A stretch of DNA of 64,000 nucleotides from Candidatus Paraburkholderia kirkii (GCA_001189345.1 LFKV01000007.1:27319-91318); one strand, 5' to 3'; numbered from the stretch's first letter, positions 41,087 to 54,070 are shown. Made by a program: numbers and translations. The notes: generated by a model from the sequence alone, not told the origin.

Positions 41087-43524
41087 TCAGGGCTTCAGCG
41101 CATACGCGATGACGTAGTCGCCGCGATCGGGCGACTGCCGCGCGCCGCCCGCCGAGATCAGCACATACTGTGCTGCCTGCCCATCTTCGGCGACACGTAG
41201 CTCATCGGCCCGCCCTGGCTTCCCACCGGCAGGCGCGCCTTCCATGCTTCCTTGCCGGTCGCGCTGTCGAACGCCCGCAGATAGTAGTCTTGCGTGCCCG
41301 CGATGAATACGAGCCCGTCCTGCGTCGCCAGCGTGCCGCCGAGCGTCGGCATGCCCACCGGCATCTTCACGCGCATCTTCACGCCGAACGGTCCCGTATC
41401 CTGCACGGTGCCGACCGGCACTTGCCACAGTACTTTCTGCGTCTTCAGATCGACGGCCGAGAGCGTTCCGAAAGGCGGCTTCTGACAAGGAATGCCGAGC
41501 GGCGACATGAAGCGATTCTTGCTGACGGCATAAGGCGTGCCCTTCAGTGGCACCGCGCCCATTCCCGTGTTGACCGCTTCGCCGCCGTTGCTCGCAGCCG
41601 CGTTGTCGGTCTTCTGCGGAATCATCTGCACCCAGAGTCCCAGGCGCATGTCGTTCACGAAGATGACGTGATGGTTCGGGTCGGTCGACACGCCGCCCCA
41701 GTTCATGCCGCCGAGCGAGCCGGGAAAGCTCAGCGACACATCGGTGTCCGGCGCCGTGAAGAGATCGTCGTAGCGTATCGACTTGAAATCGATGCGGCAC
41801 ATCAGCCGATCGAACGGCGTCGCGCCCCACATGTCCGACTCCTTCAGCATCTGCGCACCGATCAGCGGCATGCCGACCGAGAACGGCTGCGTCGCGGAGT
41901 ACTGCTCGCCGGGGATCGTGCCAGTCTTCACCGGCCGCTCCTCCACCCGCGTGAGCGGCTTGCCGGTCATGCGGTCGAGCACGAAGATCTGGCCGGACTT
42001 CGTGCCGAACACGACGGCGGGCTTCGTCGTTCCGTCATGTTCGGGGAAGTCGATCAGGCTCGGCTGCATCGGCACGTCGAAGTCCCAGAGATCGTTATGA
42101 ACCGTCTGGTACACTCACTTCTCCTTGCCGGTGGTCGCATCGAGCGCGAGGATCGACGTCGCGTAACGATGATCCAGCGGCGTGCGGTTCGCGCCCCACA
42201 GATCCACCGACGAGCTGCCCATCGGGATGAACACGGTGTTCATCGCGGGATCGTAGGACATCGGCGCCCAGGAATTCGGCGTGCTGCGCGCATACGTCTG
42301 GCCCGGCTGCAGGCGCGCGTTGGGATCGTCGCGGCCCGGATCGAATGCCCAGCGAACCTGCCCGGTGACGACGTCGAAGCCGCGCAGCACGCCGCCCGGC
42401 ATGTCGGTCTGGACGTTGTCGGCCACGCGTCCGCCCACGACGACCGTGGTTCCCGCCAGCGTCGGCGCGGAGGTGAGCTGGTATTTCGGATCGTCCGCCG
42501 CGCCGAGGCCGGCCTTCAGATCGACGAAACCGTGGTCGCCGAAACCTTCGCACAGTGCGCCGCTGTCGGCGTCGATCGCCACGAGGCGCGCGTCGATCGT
42601 GTTCATCAGAAGGCGGCGCCGGCAGTTTTCACCGGCTGTCAAGGACACGGGCGTCACCGGCGTCGAGCCTGCCACGGAAGGCTGAGCGAGCGGCTGGGTC
42701 GCATCGAAATAGGCAAGCCCGCGGCAACGGTTTCACACCCGCGACTGCGCGTTGATTTCGCGTTTCCAGATCTGCTTGCCGCTATCCGCATCGACCGCGA
42801 TGACGTTGTTGTGCGGCGTGCACAGGAAGATCCGATCGCCGATCTGCAGCGGCGTCTCCTGATCCTCCGCGCCATTGCCGGTCGGGCTCTCCGGCACGTC
42901 ACCCGTGCGGAAGGTCCACGCGACATGCAGGTTCTTCACGTTGTCGCGCGTGATCTGGTCGAGCGCGACGAAGCGGCTGCTGCCGGGCGTGTTGCCGTAG
43001 TTGCTCCAGTCCTTCTGCGCCTGTCCCTCGGCGACGGGCACGACGGGCGCGGGCGTTCCATCGAACGCGACAGTCGGATGCGGTTCGAACATCTGCACGA
43101 AGGTGACGAGCATGCCTGCCGCGAGCACAGCGGAAAGACCGTATGCCCGCTTCGTCGCGGGCTGCGCGCCGGCGCGCTTGCGCAGCGACGGCCAAAGAAG
43201 CAGCGCCAGCACCATGAACCCGGTCGGCACTATCAGACGGGAAACGAGCGGCCAGAAATCGAAACCGGCATCGAGCGGCGCCCAGATCAGCGTGCCGACG
43301 AATGCAGCGCCATACACGACGACCGCGGACGCCTTCGCCCGCATGAACTGCACCGCGGACACGACGATGACCGCGCCGGCGATCAGGAAATACGCGCTAC
43401 CGTGCAAAAGCGCAAGCTTCGCGCCGCCGATGACGAAGAACAGACCGGTGGCCAGCAAGGCAAGACCCAGCAGGACACACCCGGCTCTCAGCGCGCCTGA
43501 AAGACGAGCTTCATGCGTAGACAT
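41087..43524 (-). pseudogene. gcd: Membrane-bound PQQ-dependent glucose dehydrogenase, two TGA stops
   Basis: Five membrane spans (VLLGLALLATGLFFVIGGAK, FLIAGAVIVVSAVQFM...) precede a quinoprotein beta-propeller with WSNYGNTPGSSRFVALDQIT and tryptophan-docking repeats (LLMNTIDARLVAIDADSGAL; LWGANRTPLDHRYATSILA; TSGQIFVLDRMTGKP-type sheets; SLSFPGSLGGMNWGGVSTD). Two TGA codons interrupt it: at 42733-42735 (AQSRV-stop-NRCRGLAYF) and at 42115-42117 (GKEK-stop-VYQTVHNDLWDFD). Both fit TGG-to-TGA, since Trp is conserved before VYQTVHNDLWD in GCD proteins. A 5-bp insertion near 41165 (GRQ-CACAG-YVLISAGG) shifts the end. Product would oxidise periplasmic glucose to gluconate and feed ubiquinone. Confidence 0.9.
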
Positions 43525-43818
43525 CGAATCTTCTCCAGCGAGAACTTAGGTGTTAACCATAACATTCTAACTGGATAGTTAAACTCGTGCTTAAATTTTG
43601 ATCGGCCGGTCAGTTCCTTTTGTGGAAAGCTTCACGGCCCGGGCACGAACGAGGCCGAACTCGACGTGTCGATGCATGTGCTCGTTCCGTGCGAGAATGT
43701 CAGTATCGCATGCGTCTGCGGCTCGAGGTCCGTCGTGTATGCCGCGTTCTTCGTCGCTTGCCGAAACCGGTGAAAAATGTTTTTTTCTGCTATATCCGCC
43801 AGCACGTTCATTCAGATG

Positions 43819-45859
<2,041 letters not shown>

Positions 45860-45869
45860 CGCATCTCGA

Positions 45870-47039
45870 CTATCGTCCGCCGACCAGCGACGTGATGATC
45901 GCATACGCGGCCTTCACACGTTCGTCGTTCGGTATGTTCCGGTTCGCCAGCATGACGATACCCACGCGCTCCTTCGGCACGAACGCGACATACGCGCCAA
46001 AGCCGTTGGTCGAGCCGGTCTTGTTGATCCAGACATCCTCGCGCGGTGCTTGCGGCGGATCGATCGCGGCGACGGGCGTCGCGTTCATGATCATCGACTG
46101 CGAGTTTCCATCCAGCAGCGACTGCAATGCGACCGGATACGGATACTGCTCCCAGATCAGGTCCTGCGTCAGCGGACCGGCCTGGAAATAGCCCGTGTGC
46201 GTCGCGATCACCGCGCGCTGGAACGGCGGATCGATGCGCACCGCGTTCATGTTGATTGCAGGAAGCGCGTCATGTCGGCGGCCGTCGACCTCACGCCATA
46301 GGCCTCCGAGGACAGCACGCCGCCCTTCATGCGGACCGGCGCGTCGTCCTTCGCGTAGCCTTGAGCATAGTCGCGCTGCTTCGCGGCGGGCACGTCGACG
46401 TAACTGTGCTTCAGGCCGAGCGCGGGAAAGAGGCGCGTCTGCATCAGCGCGTCGAAATTCTGCCGCATGCTCTTCGCGGTGATGAGGCCGAGCGTGCCGA
46501 TGCCGGGATTCGCATAGGTGCGGATCGTTCCGGGCGGCTGCGCCGGACGCCAGGACTTGAAGTAGCGCAGCAACTGGTCGTCGTCGTCGTGAATCTCGTC
46601 GGGCACTTGCAGCGGCAGGCCGCCCGGCGTGTGCGTGCCCAGATTCAGGAGCGCCACCTTGCCGAACTCGCTTCCGGCCAGCGACAGCAGATGCTTGCTC
46701 ACCGGATCGTTCAACGAGAGATCGTCTTCGAGCCTGCGTACGAGGCCAGCGCGCGGTAAAGGTCTTGCTGATCGAGCCGATCTCGAACAGCGTATCGTGC
46801 GTGACGGGCTGCTTCGTTTCCTTCGACGCCAGGCCGTAGTCGAACACGTACGGCCGGCCCTGCACGACGACGCCCACCGCCATGCCGGCGATGCCGTGCA
46901 GCGCCATCATCGGCTTGATCGTGTCATCGACCGTCTTCCTAATCCTCGCGTCGTCGGCACCGGCCGCACGGGCGGCGACGGAGGTCGCGCCAAAAGAAAA
47001 AATGGTTGCCGCCAGAAAACTCAGCGTACGAAACTTCAT
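45870..47039 (-). pseudogene. Class C beta-lactamase (AmpC-like serine hydrolase), two frameshifts
   Basis: Signal peptide MKFRTLSFLAATIFSFGATS starts at 47039. The three active-site motifs of class C enzymes are visible: SISK in FEIGSISKTFTA, YAN in IRTYANPGIGTLGLITAK, and KTG in VWINKTGSTNGFGAYVAF. The frame changes near 46750 (after SISKTFTA) and near 46250 (after ADMTRFLQST). The enzyme would be a periplasmic cephalosporinase. It is divergent from a LysR regulator across ~108 bp, the classic ampR-ampC layout; both are broken, so inducible resistance is lost. Confidence 0.88.
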
Positions 47040-47122
47040 GGGTGTCGATCCTTCGTCTGTCTGCCGTGATTGGACTGAAGCAAAATATCCGCTCTTTCGG
47101 CCGCTTCGACAATCGAGGATAA

Positions 47123-47137
47123 TTTGCCGCTGGCAAA
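47123..47137. promoter_or_regulatory. TTTGCC-GCT-GGCAAA operator-like dyad between ampC and ampR
   Basis: A perfect 6-3-6 inverted repeat lies 11 bp upstream of the LysR start and about 90 bp upstream of the beta-lactamase start. It has the T-N11-A type symmetry expected of a LysR-protein site, read here as T...A at the outer bases. Confidence 0.5.
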
Positions 47138-47147
47138 AGAAAATCTT

Positions 47148-48040
47148 ATGCGAGCCATGCGCCCTCATCTTCCGCTCAATGCACTGCGCGCGTTCGAAGC
47201 CTCGGCGCGGCACCTGAGCTTCACGCGCGCCGCGCTGGAGCTGAACGTCACGCAGGCGGCCTTCAGCCAGCAGGTGCGCGCGCTGGAGGAACGGCTCGGC
47301 ACGCCGCTCTTCAAGCGCCTGCCGCGCGGGCTCGGCGTCACCGACGAGGGCCGCGCGCTCCTTCCTGCCCGTGCTGAGCGATGTCTTCGGCCGCATCGAA
47401 GCCGTGCTCAAGCAATTCGAGGGCGGTCATTTTCATGAGGTGTGCTGACGGTGGGCGTCGTCGGCACGTTCGCGGTCGGCTGGCTGATGCCCCGGCTGAA
47501 AACGTTTCGGGAAACGCATCCGTTCGTCGAGCTGCGGCTGCTCACGCATAACAATCTCGTCGATCCAGCTTCCGAGGGCCTCGACTTCGCGATCCGCTTC
47601 GGCGCGGGCATCTGGCCCGCGACGCACAACGCGCCCTTGCTCGACGCGCCGCTCGCCGTGCTGTGCGCGCCCGACATCGCGCGACGCCTCGGCACGCCGT
47701 CCGATCTCGCGAACGAAGTGCTGCTGCGCTCCTATCGCGCGGACGACTGGACGAACTGGTTCGATGCCGCCGGCCTCGACGCGTGGACGATGAACGCCCC
47801 GTGTTCGATTCGTCGCGACTGCGACTGATGGTGGAAGCCGCGGTGTAAGGCGCGGGCGTCGCGCTCGCGCCGCCGCGCATGTTCGTGCGCGAGCTGCAGG
47901 CGGGGCTGCTCGCGCGCGCCTTCGACATCGAGGTGAAGACCGGAAGCTATTGGCTCACGTGGCTCAGGTCGCGGCGCCTGTCTCCCGGTATGCAGCTGTT
48001 CCGCGACTGGATCATTGCCGAGGCAGCCGCTGCGTCCTGA
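47148..48040 (+). pseudogene. AmpR-like LysR regulator, two frameshifts and TAA
   Basis: The HTH part is intact (MRPHLPLNALRAFEASARHL; TRAALELNVTQAAFSQQVRA), close to AmpR/PenR regulators. Extra bases at ~47365 and a 2-bp TG insertion at ~47440 (GAG-GTG-TG-CTG-ACG) break the linker; the co-inducer domain continues as VGVVGTFAVGWLMPRLKTFR and FVELRLLTHNNLVDPASEGL. A TAA at 47846-47848 interrupts RLRLMVEAAV-stop-GAGVALAPPR, where VQGAGVALAPP is expected (CAA-to-TAA). The remaining frame reaches TGA at 48038-48040. It presumably controlled the divergent ampC-like gene. Confidence 0.85.
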
Positions 48041-48809
48041 TGCAGAACCGATGGCGCGCGCGACGCCGGCCCGCGGCGAGATCGTCCACGAGCGGCACCC
48101 ACGAGAACAGCAGGAGCAAGGCCGCGAGCGGCACGGTCGTGACGAAGCCGAAATGCGCAAAACCCGTCGCGCCCGCGAAGCCGCCGAGAACGAACATCCC
48201 CAGCAGCGAGCTCAGCAGCGCCAGGCACGCGCGATTGGAACACACGTAGCCGGAGTCGCCTCGCGCCACGCCGCGGTTCCAGTACAGGAGCTTGCCGATT
48301 TCGATGCCGATGTAGGTGACGAGCCCCGTCACGTGCGTCGTCCTGATCTCCGCCTTCGAGATCTTCGTGATCATCGCGTTTTACAGGCCCATCACGAAGC
48401 ACAGCAGCGCGACGGTCAACGGCACGTCCCACACGCGATGGCTTTCGAGATTCGCCCCAAGTATGCCGAACACGAGCAGCAACACGGCTTCGAGCAGAAT
48501 CGGCGTCGCGAACAGGCTATGCGCGCGCCGCTGGCGTCCCCAGTTGATGAGCAGCGCCGAGGTCGCGGCGCCGCAAAGAAATGCGGCGACCGCGCCGATC
48601 GCGGAGAAGACGAGCGCCACCTGACCGAGCACGAGGTTGTCGGCGACCGAGGAGACGAGCCCCGACATGTGCGACGTATATCGCCCAACGGCCAAAAAGC
48701 CGCCTGCGTTCGCGGCACCCGCGACGAACGCGAGCGCGCAGCCCAGCCGCCGGTTGGCGGAATCGGTGCGGCTGGGAGAGGTGAGGCCGCAAAGGTAACT
48801 GATCGGCAT
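48012..48809 (-). pseudogene. YoaK-family (DUF1275) membrane protein with TAA stop
   Basis: Start MPISYLCGLTSPSRTDSANR at 48809. Membrane spans are AFVAGAANAGGFLAVGRYTS, VADNLVLGQVALVFSAIGAV and AVLLLVFGILGANLESHRVW. A TAA at 48381-48383 follows CFVMGL; the next residues in the same frame are NAMITKISKAEIRTTHVTGL, giving the family signature GLQNA-ITK-AEIRTTHVTG with Q replaced by stop (CAA-to-TAA). The frame then runs to 48012 with SSLLGMFVLGGFAGATGFAH. Family function is unknown. The 3' ends of this gene and the LysR gene overlap by 29 bp. Confidence 0.85.
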
Positions 48810-48992
48810 GACGGGACGTGCGGGATGAGCGAGCCGCCAAGATAGCACGACATGTCGCGGGCCCGCGCGCCGCACCGGTAATCAACCGACGGAACGTCGC
48901 GACGCGATCCCGCCGTCTACCGTGGGAGAACGCGGGCGGTTCATCGTAGCCGGCGACGTCATCGGCATTGGTTGCCGTATGTTTCTGCATTC

Positions 48993-49714
48993 CTACATGC
49001 CGAGATAGGCGCGTTGCACCCGTTCGTCGCGGGCGAGCGCCTTGGCGTCGCCGTGCTGGATGACCGTGCCGCCTTCCAGCACGTAGGCGTAGTCCGCGAC
49101 GTCGAGCGCGACCTCCGCGTTCTGCTCGACGAGCAGCACGTCGACACCCGTATCGCGGATCACATGGATCACGCGCGCGATCTTCTCGACCACGGCGGGC
49201 GCGAGCCCGATGGTCGGCTCGTCGAGCAGGAGCATGCGCGGCGCGGACATCAGTGCGCGCGCCACCGCCACCATCTGCTGCTGCCCGCCGCTCAGCGTGC
49301 CGGCAAGCGCGCCGAGCTTGGGCACCAGATCGGGGAAGTAGCCGAGGCAGCGTTCGAGATCGGCCGCAATGGCGCGAGCGTCATCCCGGCAATAGCGCCC
49401 AGTTCGAGGTTCTCGCGCACGGTCATGCTGCCGAAGAGGCGCCGGCCTTCGGGCACGAGGCAAAGCCCGTGCTTCACGCGCATGTCCGCAGAGGCGCCCT
49501 TCATCTCCTGGCCGTCCAGCTTCACGCTGCCCGCATTGGCCCTGATGAGGCCCGCGACGCATTTCATGAGCGTCGACTTGCCCGCACCGTTCGCGCCGAC
49601 GAGCGTCACGACTTGCCCACGGCGCACCTGCAGGCTCGCGCCGCGCACGGCGGGCATCGCGCCGTAGCTGATCGACATCTCGCTTACGTCCAGAACGATC
49701 TCGTCAGTGCCCAT
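48993..49714 (-). pseudogene. livF: Branched-chain amino acid ABC ATPase LivF, one frameshift
   Basis: Walker A LVGANGAGKSTLMKCVAGLI, signature LSGGQQQMVAVARALMSAPR and Walker B MLLLDEPTIGLAPAVVEKIA are present. The frame changes between EGRRLFGSMTVRENLELGAI and AADLERCLGYFPDLVPKLGA, near 49370, within the Q-loop to signature region. The start at 49714 overlaps the livG stop by about 11 bp in its original frame. It is the last gene of the liv operon. Confidence 0.88.
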
Positions 49715-50427
49715 GATTTGCTCCGAGGTAGACTTCGATCACGCGCGGATCGCGGCGAGTCCGGCGAACCGGTCGCGAGCATGCGGCCGTGATGCAGCAC
49801 GACGATGCGGTCGCACACCTGCATCACCGCCTTCATGTTGTGCTCGACGAGCAGCACCGAGCTGCCGAACTCGTCGCGGATGCGCTCGAACACCTCGAGC
49901 GTCGCGGCGACTTCCGTCTGGTTCAGGCCGGTGAGCGGCTCATCGAGACACAGGATGCGCGGGCGCGACGCGAACGCGATGCTCACGAGCCGCTGCAAGC
50001 CGTGCGGCAGGATGCCGGCGATTTCGTCGAGCTTGGCTTGCAGGCTGAAGAGGCGCGCGGTCTCGCCCACGCGCTCCGCTCGCTCCGAACGCGGCAACGA
50101 ACCGAGCGTGCCGATCAGGATGTTGTCCGCCACGGTCATGCTGCGCATCAGGCTGCCGTGCCGGAAGGTGCGCACGAGCCCTTTTCTGCTGATGCGCTCG
50201 GGCGACATGCCCTTGGCATCCGTGCCGTCGATGAAGAGTTTGCTGCGCGTCGGCGCGTAGAAGCCGCTGATCAGATTGAACGTCGTGCTCTTGCCCGCGC
50301 CGTTCGGCCCGATCAGGCCGAGCACTTCGCGCTCGCGGATCTCGAAGCTCAGATCCGATACCGCGAGCAATCCGCCGAAGCTACGCGCAATGTCCTTTGC
50401 CGCGAACAAGGGAGTGGCTGTCTGCAT
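49704..50427 (-). CDS. livG: Branched-chain amino acid ABC ATPase LivG, altered C terminus
   Basis: Walker A GLIGPNGAGKSTTFNLISGF, a LivG-type RTFRHGSLMRSMTVADN region, Walker B ILCLDEPLTGLNQTEVAATL and H-loop VLLVEHNMKAVMQVCDRI are all there. The ABC signature reads LPHGLQRLVSIAFAS, where LSYGxQRR is usual. One indel near 49770 changes the last ~15 residues: GSPDSPRSARDRS replaces an expected AEVGRDPRVIEVYLGANHGH end. In the original frame the TGA at 49704 overlaps the livF start. ATG at 50427 overlaps the livM stop (TGATG). The core may still be functional. Confidence 0.85.
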
Positions 50428-51377
50428 CACACGCCTCCGTTCGGATGGACGAGCGCCGCGCGCCGCGTCTTCGCGCTCGCCATGCGGCCGAGCACGAGAC
50501 CCGTCAGGCCGCCGAGAAGAAGCAGCATCGCAATGACGATGGCCGCGCCGTAGAAGATATGCTCGCTTGCGCCGAGGCCCATCGTGAAGCTGCCGAGCAG
50601 CACGAGCAGGATCGCGCCCGCAACCGGCCCGAGCGGATGATGTTCGCCGCCGACCTTGAGATAGGCGAGCGCGAATGTCGAGAGCAGAAAGCCGAAATCG
50701 GGCGGGCTGATGACGTTGTTGGCAAACGCGTGCAAGGAATCGGCGATACCCGTCACGAAGCAGGAGATGCAGAAGCACGCGATCTTCACGAGATGCACGC
50801 GGATGCCGACCGAGCGCACGACGTTCTCGTTGTCGCGCACGGCGATTAGCAGCTTGCCGAACTGCGACGTCTCGATCGCATAAAGCGCGAGCAGCAGCAC
50901 ACCGACGACCAGCACGACGAACGCGGGAAAGCCCGTGCCAAACGCGGCGAGCGGAAAGATGCCGACCATGCCGGAGTTGCCGCCGAGCCAGTCAGAGCGC
51001 GTATAGACGATGCGCATGACCTCCGCGAACGCGAAGCCGATCAGCAGGAAATACGGCCCCTTCGCGCGCAGCGTGACGAAGCCGAACACCGCGCCGATCG
51101 CGCAGGCGAGCACGCCGCTCAACAGCAACGCAACGGGGAACGGAATGTCCCACAGCGTCGTGCATACGCCCGCCGTATAAGCGCCGATGCCGAAGAACGC
51201 GGCGGTGGCGAAGTTCAGCTCGCCCATCAGCAGCACGAAGCGCAGGCTCGACGCGGTGAGCGCGGCGATCGCGTACCACACGACGAGGTCGGCCGCGTAG
51301 CCGCCGCCGGCGAAGAGACTCGCGGCGCCGAGCGCCAGCACCGCCAGCGCCCAGAACGGGAAAGACCGGTTAGGCAT
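50427..51377 (-). CDS. livM: Branched-chain amino acid ABC permease LivM
   Basis: The 316-residue membrane protein has the LivM fold with ~9-10 spans. It carries FGIGAYTAGVCTTLWDIPFP, VRDNENVVRSVGIRVHLVKI (the ATPase-docking EAA-like loop with RDN) and ISPPDFGFLLSTFALAYLKV. Start MPNRSFPFW at 51377 overlaps the livH stop, so translation is coupled. Intact. Confidence 0.9.
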   Translation of the reverse strand: MPNRSFPFWALAVLALGAASLFAGGGYAADLVVWYAIAALTASSLRFVLLMGELNFATAAFFGIGAYTAGVCTTLWDIPFPVALLLSGVLACAIGAVFGFVTLRAKGPYFLLIGFAFAEVMRIVYTRSDWLGGNSGMVGIFPLAAFGTGFPAFVVLVVGVLLLALYAIETSQFGKLLIAVRDNENVVRSVGIRVHLVKIACFCISCFVTGIADSLHAFANNVISPPDFGFLLSTFALAYLKVGGEHHPLGPVAGAILLVLLGSFTMGLGASEHIFYGAAIVIAMLLLLGGLTGLVLGRMASAKTRRAALVHPNGGV

Positions 51378-52188
51378 GACCGAACACTCCTTTGGGGCGA
51401 ATCAGCAGCACCAGCATGACGAGCACGAAGATCGCGAGATTCGCGCTCGACGGATCGAAGTAGAAGCCGCCGAAGCTCTCGATGAACGCGATGAAGAGAC
51501 TGCCGAGAATCGCGCCCGGCACCGAACCCAGCCCGCCGATCACGACCGCGATGAAGCCCTTCACGAGATAGCTCTCGCCGAATTCGGGCGAAACGATCGA
51601 CACCGGCGCGATCAGCGCGCCGGCGATCGCACCGAGCGCCGGCGCGACGACTAAGCCGCGAAACGCGATCGCGTTGTATGGAATGCCCTGCAGCATGGCC
51701 GCTTCGTGATCGATTGAGACGGCGCGCATCGCGCGTCCCAGGCGCGTCGCGTTGAGCGACCACAAGAGCCCGCCCGCGAGCGCCACGGCCACCGCGCAGA
51801 GAATCAGGCGCTGCGCGGCGAGCGTCGCGCCGAACACCGCGACGTTGCCATCGACAAGCGGCAGCACCGAGCGCACCGCGCCGCCGAAGATGTCGCGAAA
51901 GACGCCTTCGAAAAGCAGCACGAAGCCCGCCGACAGAATGAACGAGCCCGCCAGATCGCGCTGAAAGCGGCGGAACGCGAGCGCGCCGAGCGCCGAGGCG
52001 AGCACGACGCCCGCGACGAGCCATGGAATCGCGACCGACACGATCAGCGCGGACAGCGTGAAGAACTGCCCGTGCGCGAAGTTCACGATCCGCAAGACGC
52101 CGAAGATCAGCGTGAGACCAAGCGCGAACAGGACGTAGACCGAGCCGATCTGCAGCGCGGTCAACGTGAGCTGGAAGAGTGTCTGCAT
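51370..52188 (-). CDS. livH: Branched-chain amino acid ABC permease LivH
   Basis: The 272-residue membrane protein has the LivH pattern VYVLFALGLTLIFGVLRIVN, FAHGQFFTLSALI, LNATRLGRAMRAVSIDHEAA and FIAVVIGGLGSVPGAILGSL. It pairs with LivM to form the membrane channel of the importer. The start at 52188 lies 26 bp after the binding-protein stop. Intact. Confidence 0.9.
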   Translation of the reverse strand: MQTLFQLTLTALQIGSVYVLFALGLTLIFGVLRIVNFAHGQFFTLSALIVSVAIPWLVAGVVLASALGALAFRRFQRDLAGSFILSAGFVLLFEGVFRDIFGGAVRSVLPLVDGNVAVFGATLAAQRLILCAVAVALAGGLLWSLNATRLGRAMRAVSIDHEAAMLQGIPYNAIAFRGLVVAPALGAIAGALIAPVSIVSPEFGESYLVKGFIAVVIGGLGSVPGAILGSLFIAFIESFGGFYFDPSSANLAIFVLVMLVLLIRPKGVFGHA

Positions 52189-52213
52189 GACTGCTCCGCG
52201 TCCTCGACGTACG

Positions 52214-53415
52214 TTATTGGCCGGTCCGCTGCTTGAGTTCGGCCGGGCTGATGCGCGCGAGCTCCACGAGCTTCTCGCCCTGGATCTGCGTGACGATCAC
52301 CGGCACGAGAATCTGCTGCGGGCTGCCGTAGACGCCCTTCTCGCCGAATGCGGCGCGTCCGTAGAACGAATCGAACGTGATGGCCGGCAACGCACCGGCC
52401 ACCGCGCTCGGCTCGATGCTCCGCGCCTTCTCCATCGCGGCCTTGAGTGCCTTGACCGAGTCGTAGAAACCGATCTGGATCGCGTTCAGCGATTCGCCCG
52501 TCACGGCGCATGCGCCCTGGTTCAACTCGCGCTGGCGCGCGGTCACGCCCGGACCGTCGAAGGTCATGGCGGCACCGAGATACGCGTTGTCGACTGCGCG
52601 GCCACCGGTCGCGAGCAGGCCGTCCGCGCCGATGCCGACCTCCACCACCTTCACGCCGTTCCAGCCCATCGCGCCGAGCTCCTTGAAGACCAGGCCGCCG
52701 TCGGCCGGCGGGCTCGAGCACAGATCGACGACATCCGGCTTCAGGCCCGCGAGCTTCGCGGCGACCGGCTGAAACTCGGTCGTGCCGCGCTCGTACCAGT
52801 CGCTCGCGACCACCTTCACGCCCACCGCTTCCCATGCCTTGCGCGCGAGCTTCCCCGTTTCCTGGCCTGTCGCGTCGTTGGGGTTGAGCAGCGCGACAGT
52901 CTGGATCTTCGGATTGACCTGCTTCACGTAGCGCACCAGCGGCGGCGCGATTTCGATCGGCGTATCCATTTGGGCGAAGGTGAGCGGGAACTTCGGTTCC
53001 TTGATGCTCGCGCCCCACGCTGTCGTGAACAGCAGGACGCCCTCGCGCTCCGTGCGCGCCTGCAACGCGCGTGGGCGCGGTGCCGAGGCTACTGCCTATG
53101 TACTTCACGCCGTCGCGGCTCAGCAAGGTCTGCGCGACCTTCGCGCCATCCGCCGCGTTGTATTTGTTGTCGTACGCGATGCATTCGTAAGTTGTAGACT
53201 TTGTTCGCGATCTTCACGCCGCCGGCTTTCTGGATTTCCTCGGCGGCCTGCTTGCAGAGCCACTCGCTGCCCTTGCCCCAGTTCGCGCCGGAGTCGGAAA
53301 GCGGCACGGACAAGCCGACCTTGATGATGTTCGGCGCATCGGCGAATGCGCTGGGCGCGGCGCCCAGCGCTACCAGCCAGAGCGCGAGCGCGCGTTGCAG
53401 TGTTCTCCGTATCAT
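52214..53415 (-). pseudogene. livK: Branched-chain amino acid-type ABC binding protein LivK, two frameshifts
   Basis: Signal peptide LQRALALWLVALGAAPSAFA follows the start at 53415. The mature protein begins NIIKVGLSVPLSDSGANWGK; after two frame changes (about 53190 and 53080) it continues as FTTAWGASIKEPKFPLTFAQ, VALLNPNDATGQETGKLARK and DLCSSPPADGGLVFKELGAM to AELKQRTGQ. Type I periplasmic binding protein; cargo may be an aliphatic or aromatic acid rather than an amino acid. It is the first gene of the operon; its loss disables uptake even though livH and livM are open. Confidence 0.85.
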
Positions 53416-53662
53416 GTGTGTCTCCAGTCGGTCTCGTTATGTGGCGTCCATTTGACGGTCACGGCGTATGAGCGTCAATCGACGGAGACGAAATGATTCG
53501 TACGTTGAAACGAACGGTGCTGGAGCCGTTGGCGCACGGCATTGCGCAAAGCGTGCGCCGGCGCGGCCTCGCGTCGCCGCGACGCGCTTTCGGCCGATGA
53601 AACGAACGGCGGCTGGGCATGAAGGCCGGCCGCCGTCCGACTGGATGCGAATACGCGTCCGA

Positions 53663-54070
53663 TCAGATCGGCGGCTTCTCCGGCAGCCCCGAAAAATGGT
53701 GCTGAAGAATGCGCCACTCGCCATCGCGCAGCGCGACGATCCATGTCGTGCGCAAGCGCGATCGCGAGTCGCGATTGCCCGGGAATCGGCTCGACAACAC
53801 GCCGTAACCCTGCGCGACGAAGCAATCGGACGCGAGCGCCATCACATGCCGCTCCTCGAGTTCGAGCGATGCGGATTCGATCACGCCTTCATACTACGCG
53901 AAGTACGCGCGAATCGCCTCCCTGCCGATGGAATGCGCGGGTCTTCCGCCGAAGAAGAGCGCGTCCTCCGCATACAGCGCGGCGAACGCGTCCGCATCCC
54001 AGCGTTGCGCGGCGGCGCTCCATGCGGCATTGACGGTTGCGAGCGCGCGGCGATGTTCATCGTCGTTCAT
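53663..54070 (-). pseudogene. DUF4440/SnoaL-like protein with in-frame TAG
   Basis: Start MNDDEHRRALATVNAAWSAA at 54070 leads to WDADAFAALYAEDALFFGGR and IGREAIRAYFA, then a TAG at 53894-53896, and continues in the same frame YEGVIESASLELEERHVMAL to LQHHFSGLPEKPPI at 53663. CAG-to-TAG or GAG-to-TAG explains it. The fold is the cone-shaped NTF2-like one used by SnoaL, ketosteroid isomerase and SgcJ proteins; function is not assigned. Only 31 bp separate the stop of the CoA-transferase gene and this start on the same strand. Confidence 0.75.

Noticed and set aside
41170..43500. Long open frame of 776 codons on the plus strand
   Set aside because: It is antisense to gcd in a GC-rich genome. The translation is Arg/His-rich with no domain, while the reverse strand shows clear gcd blocks.
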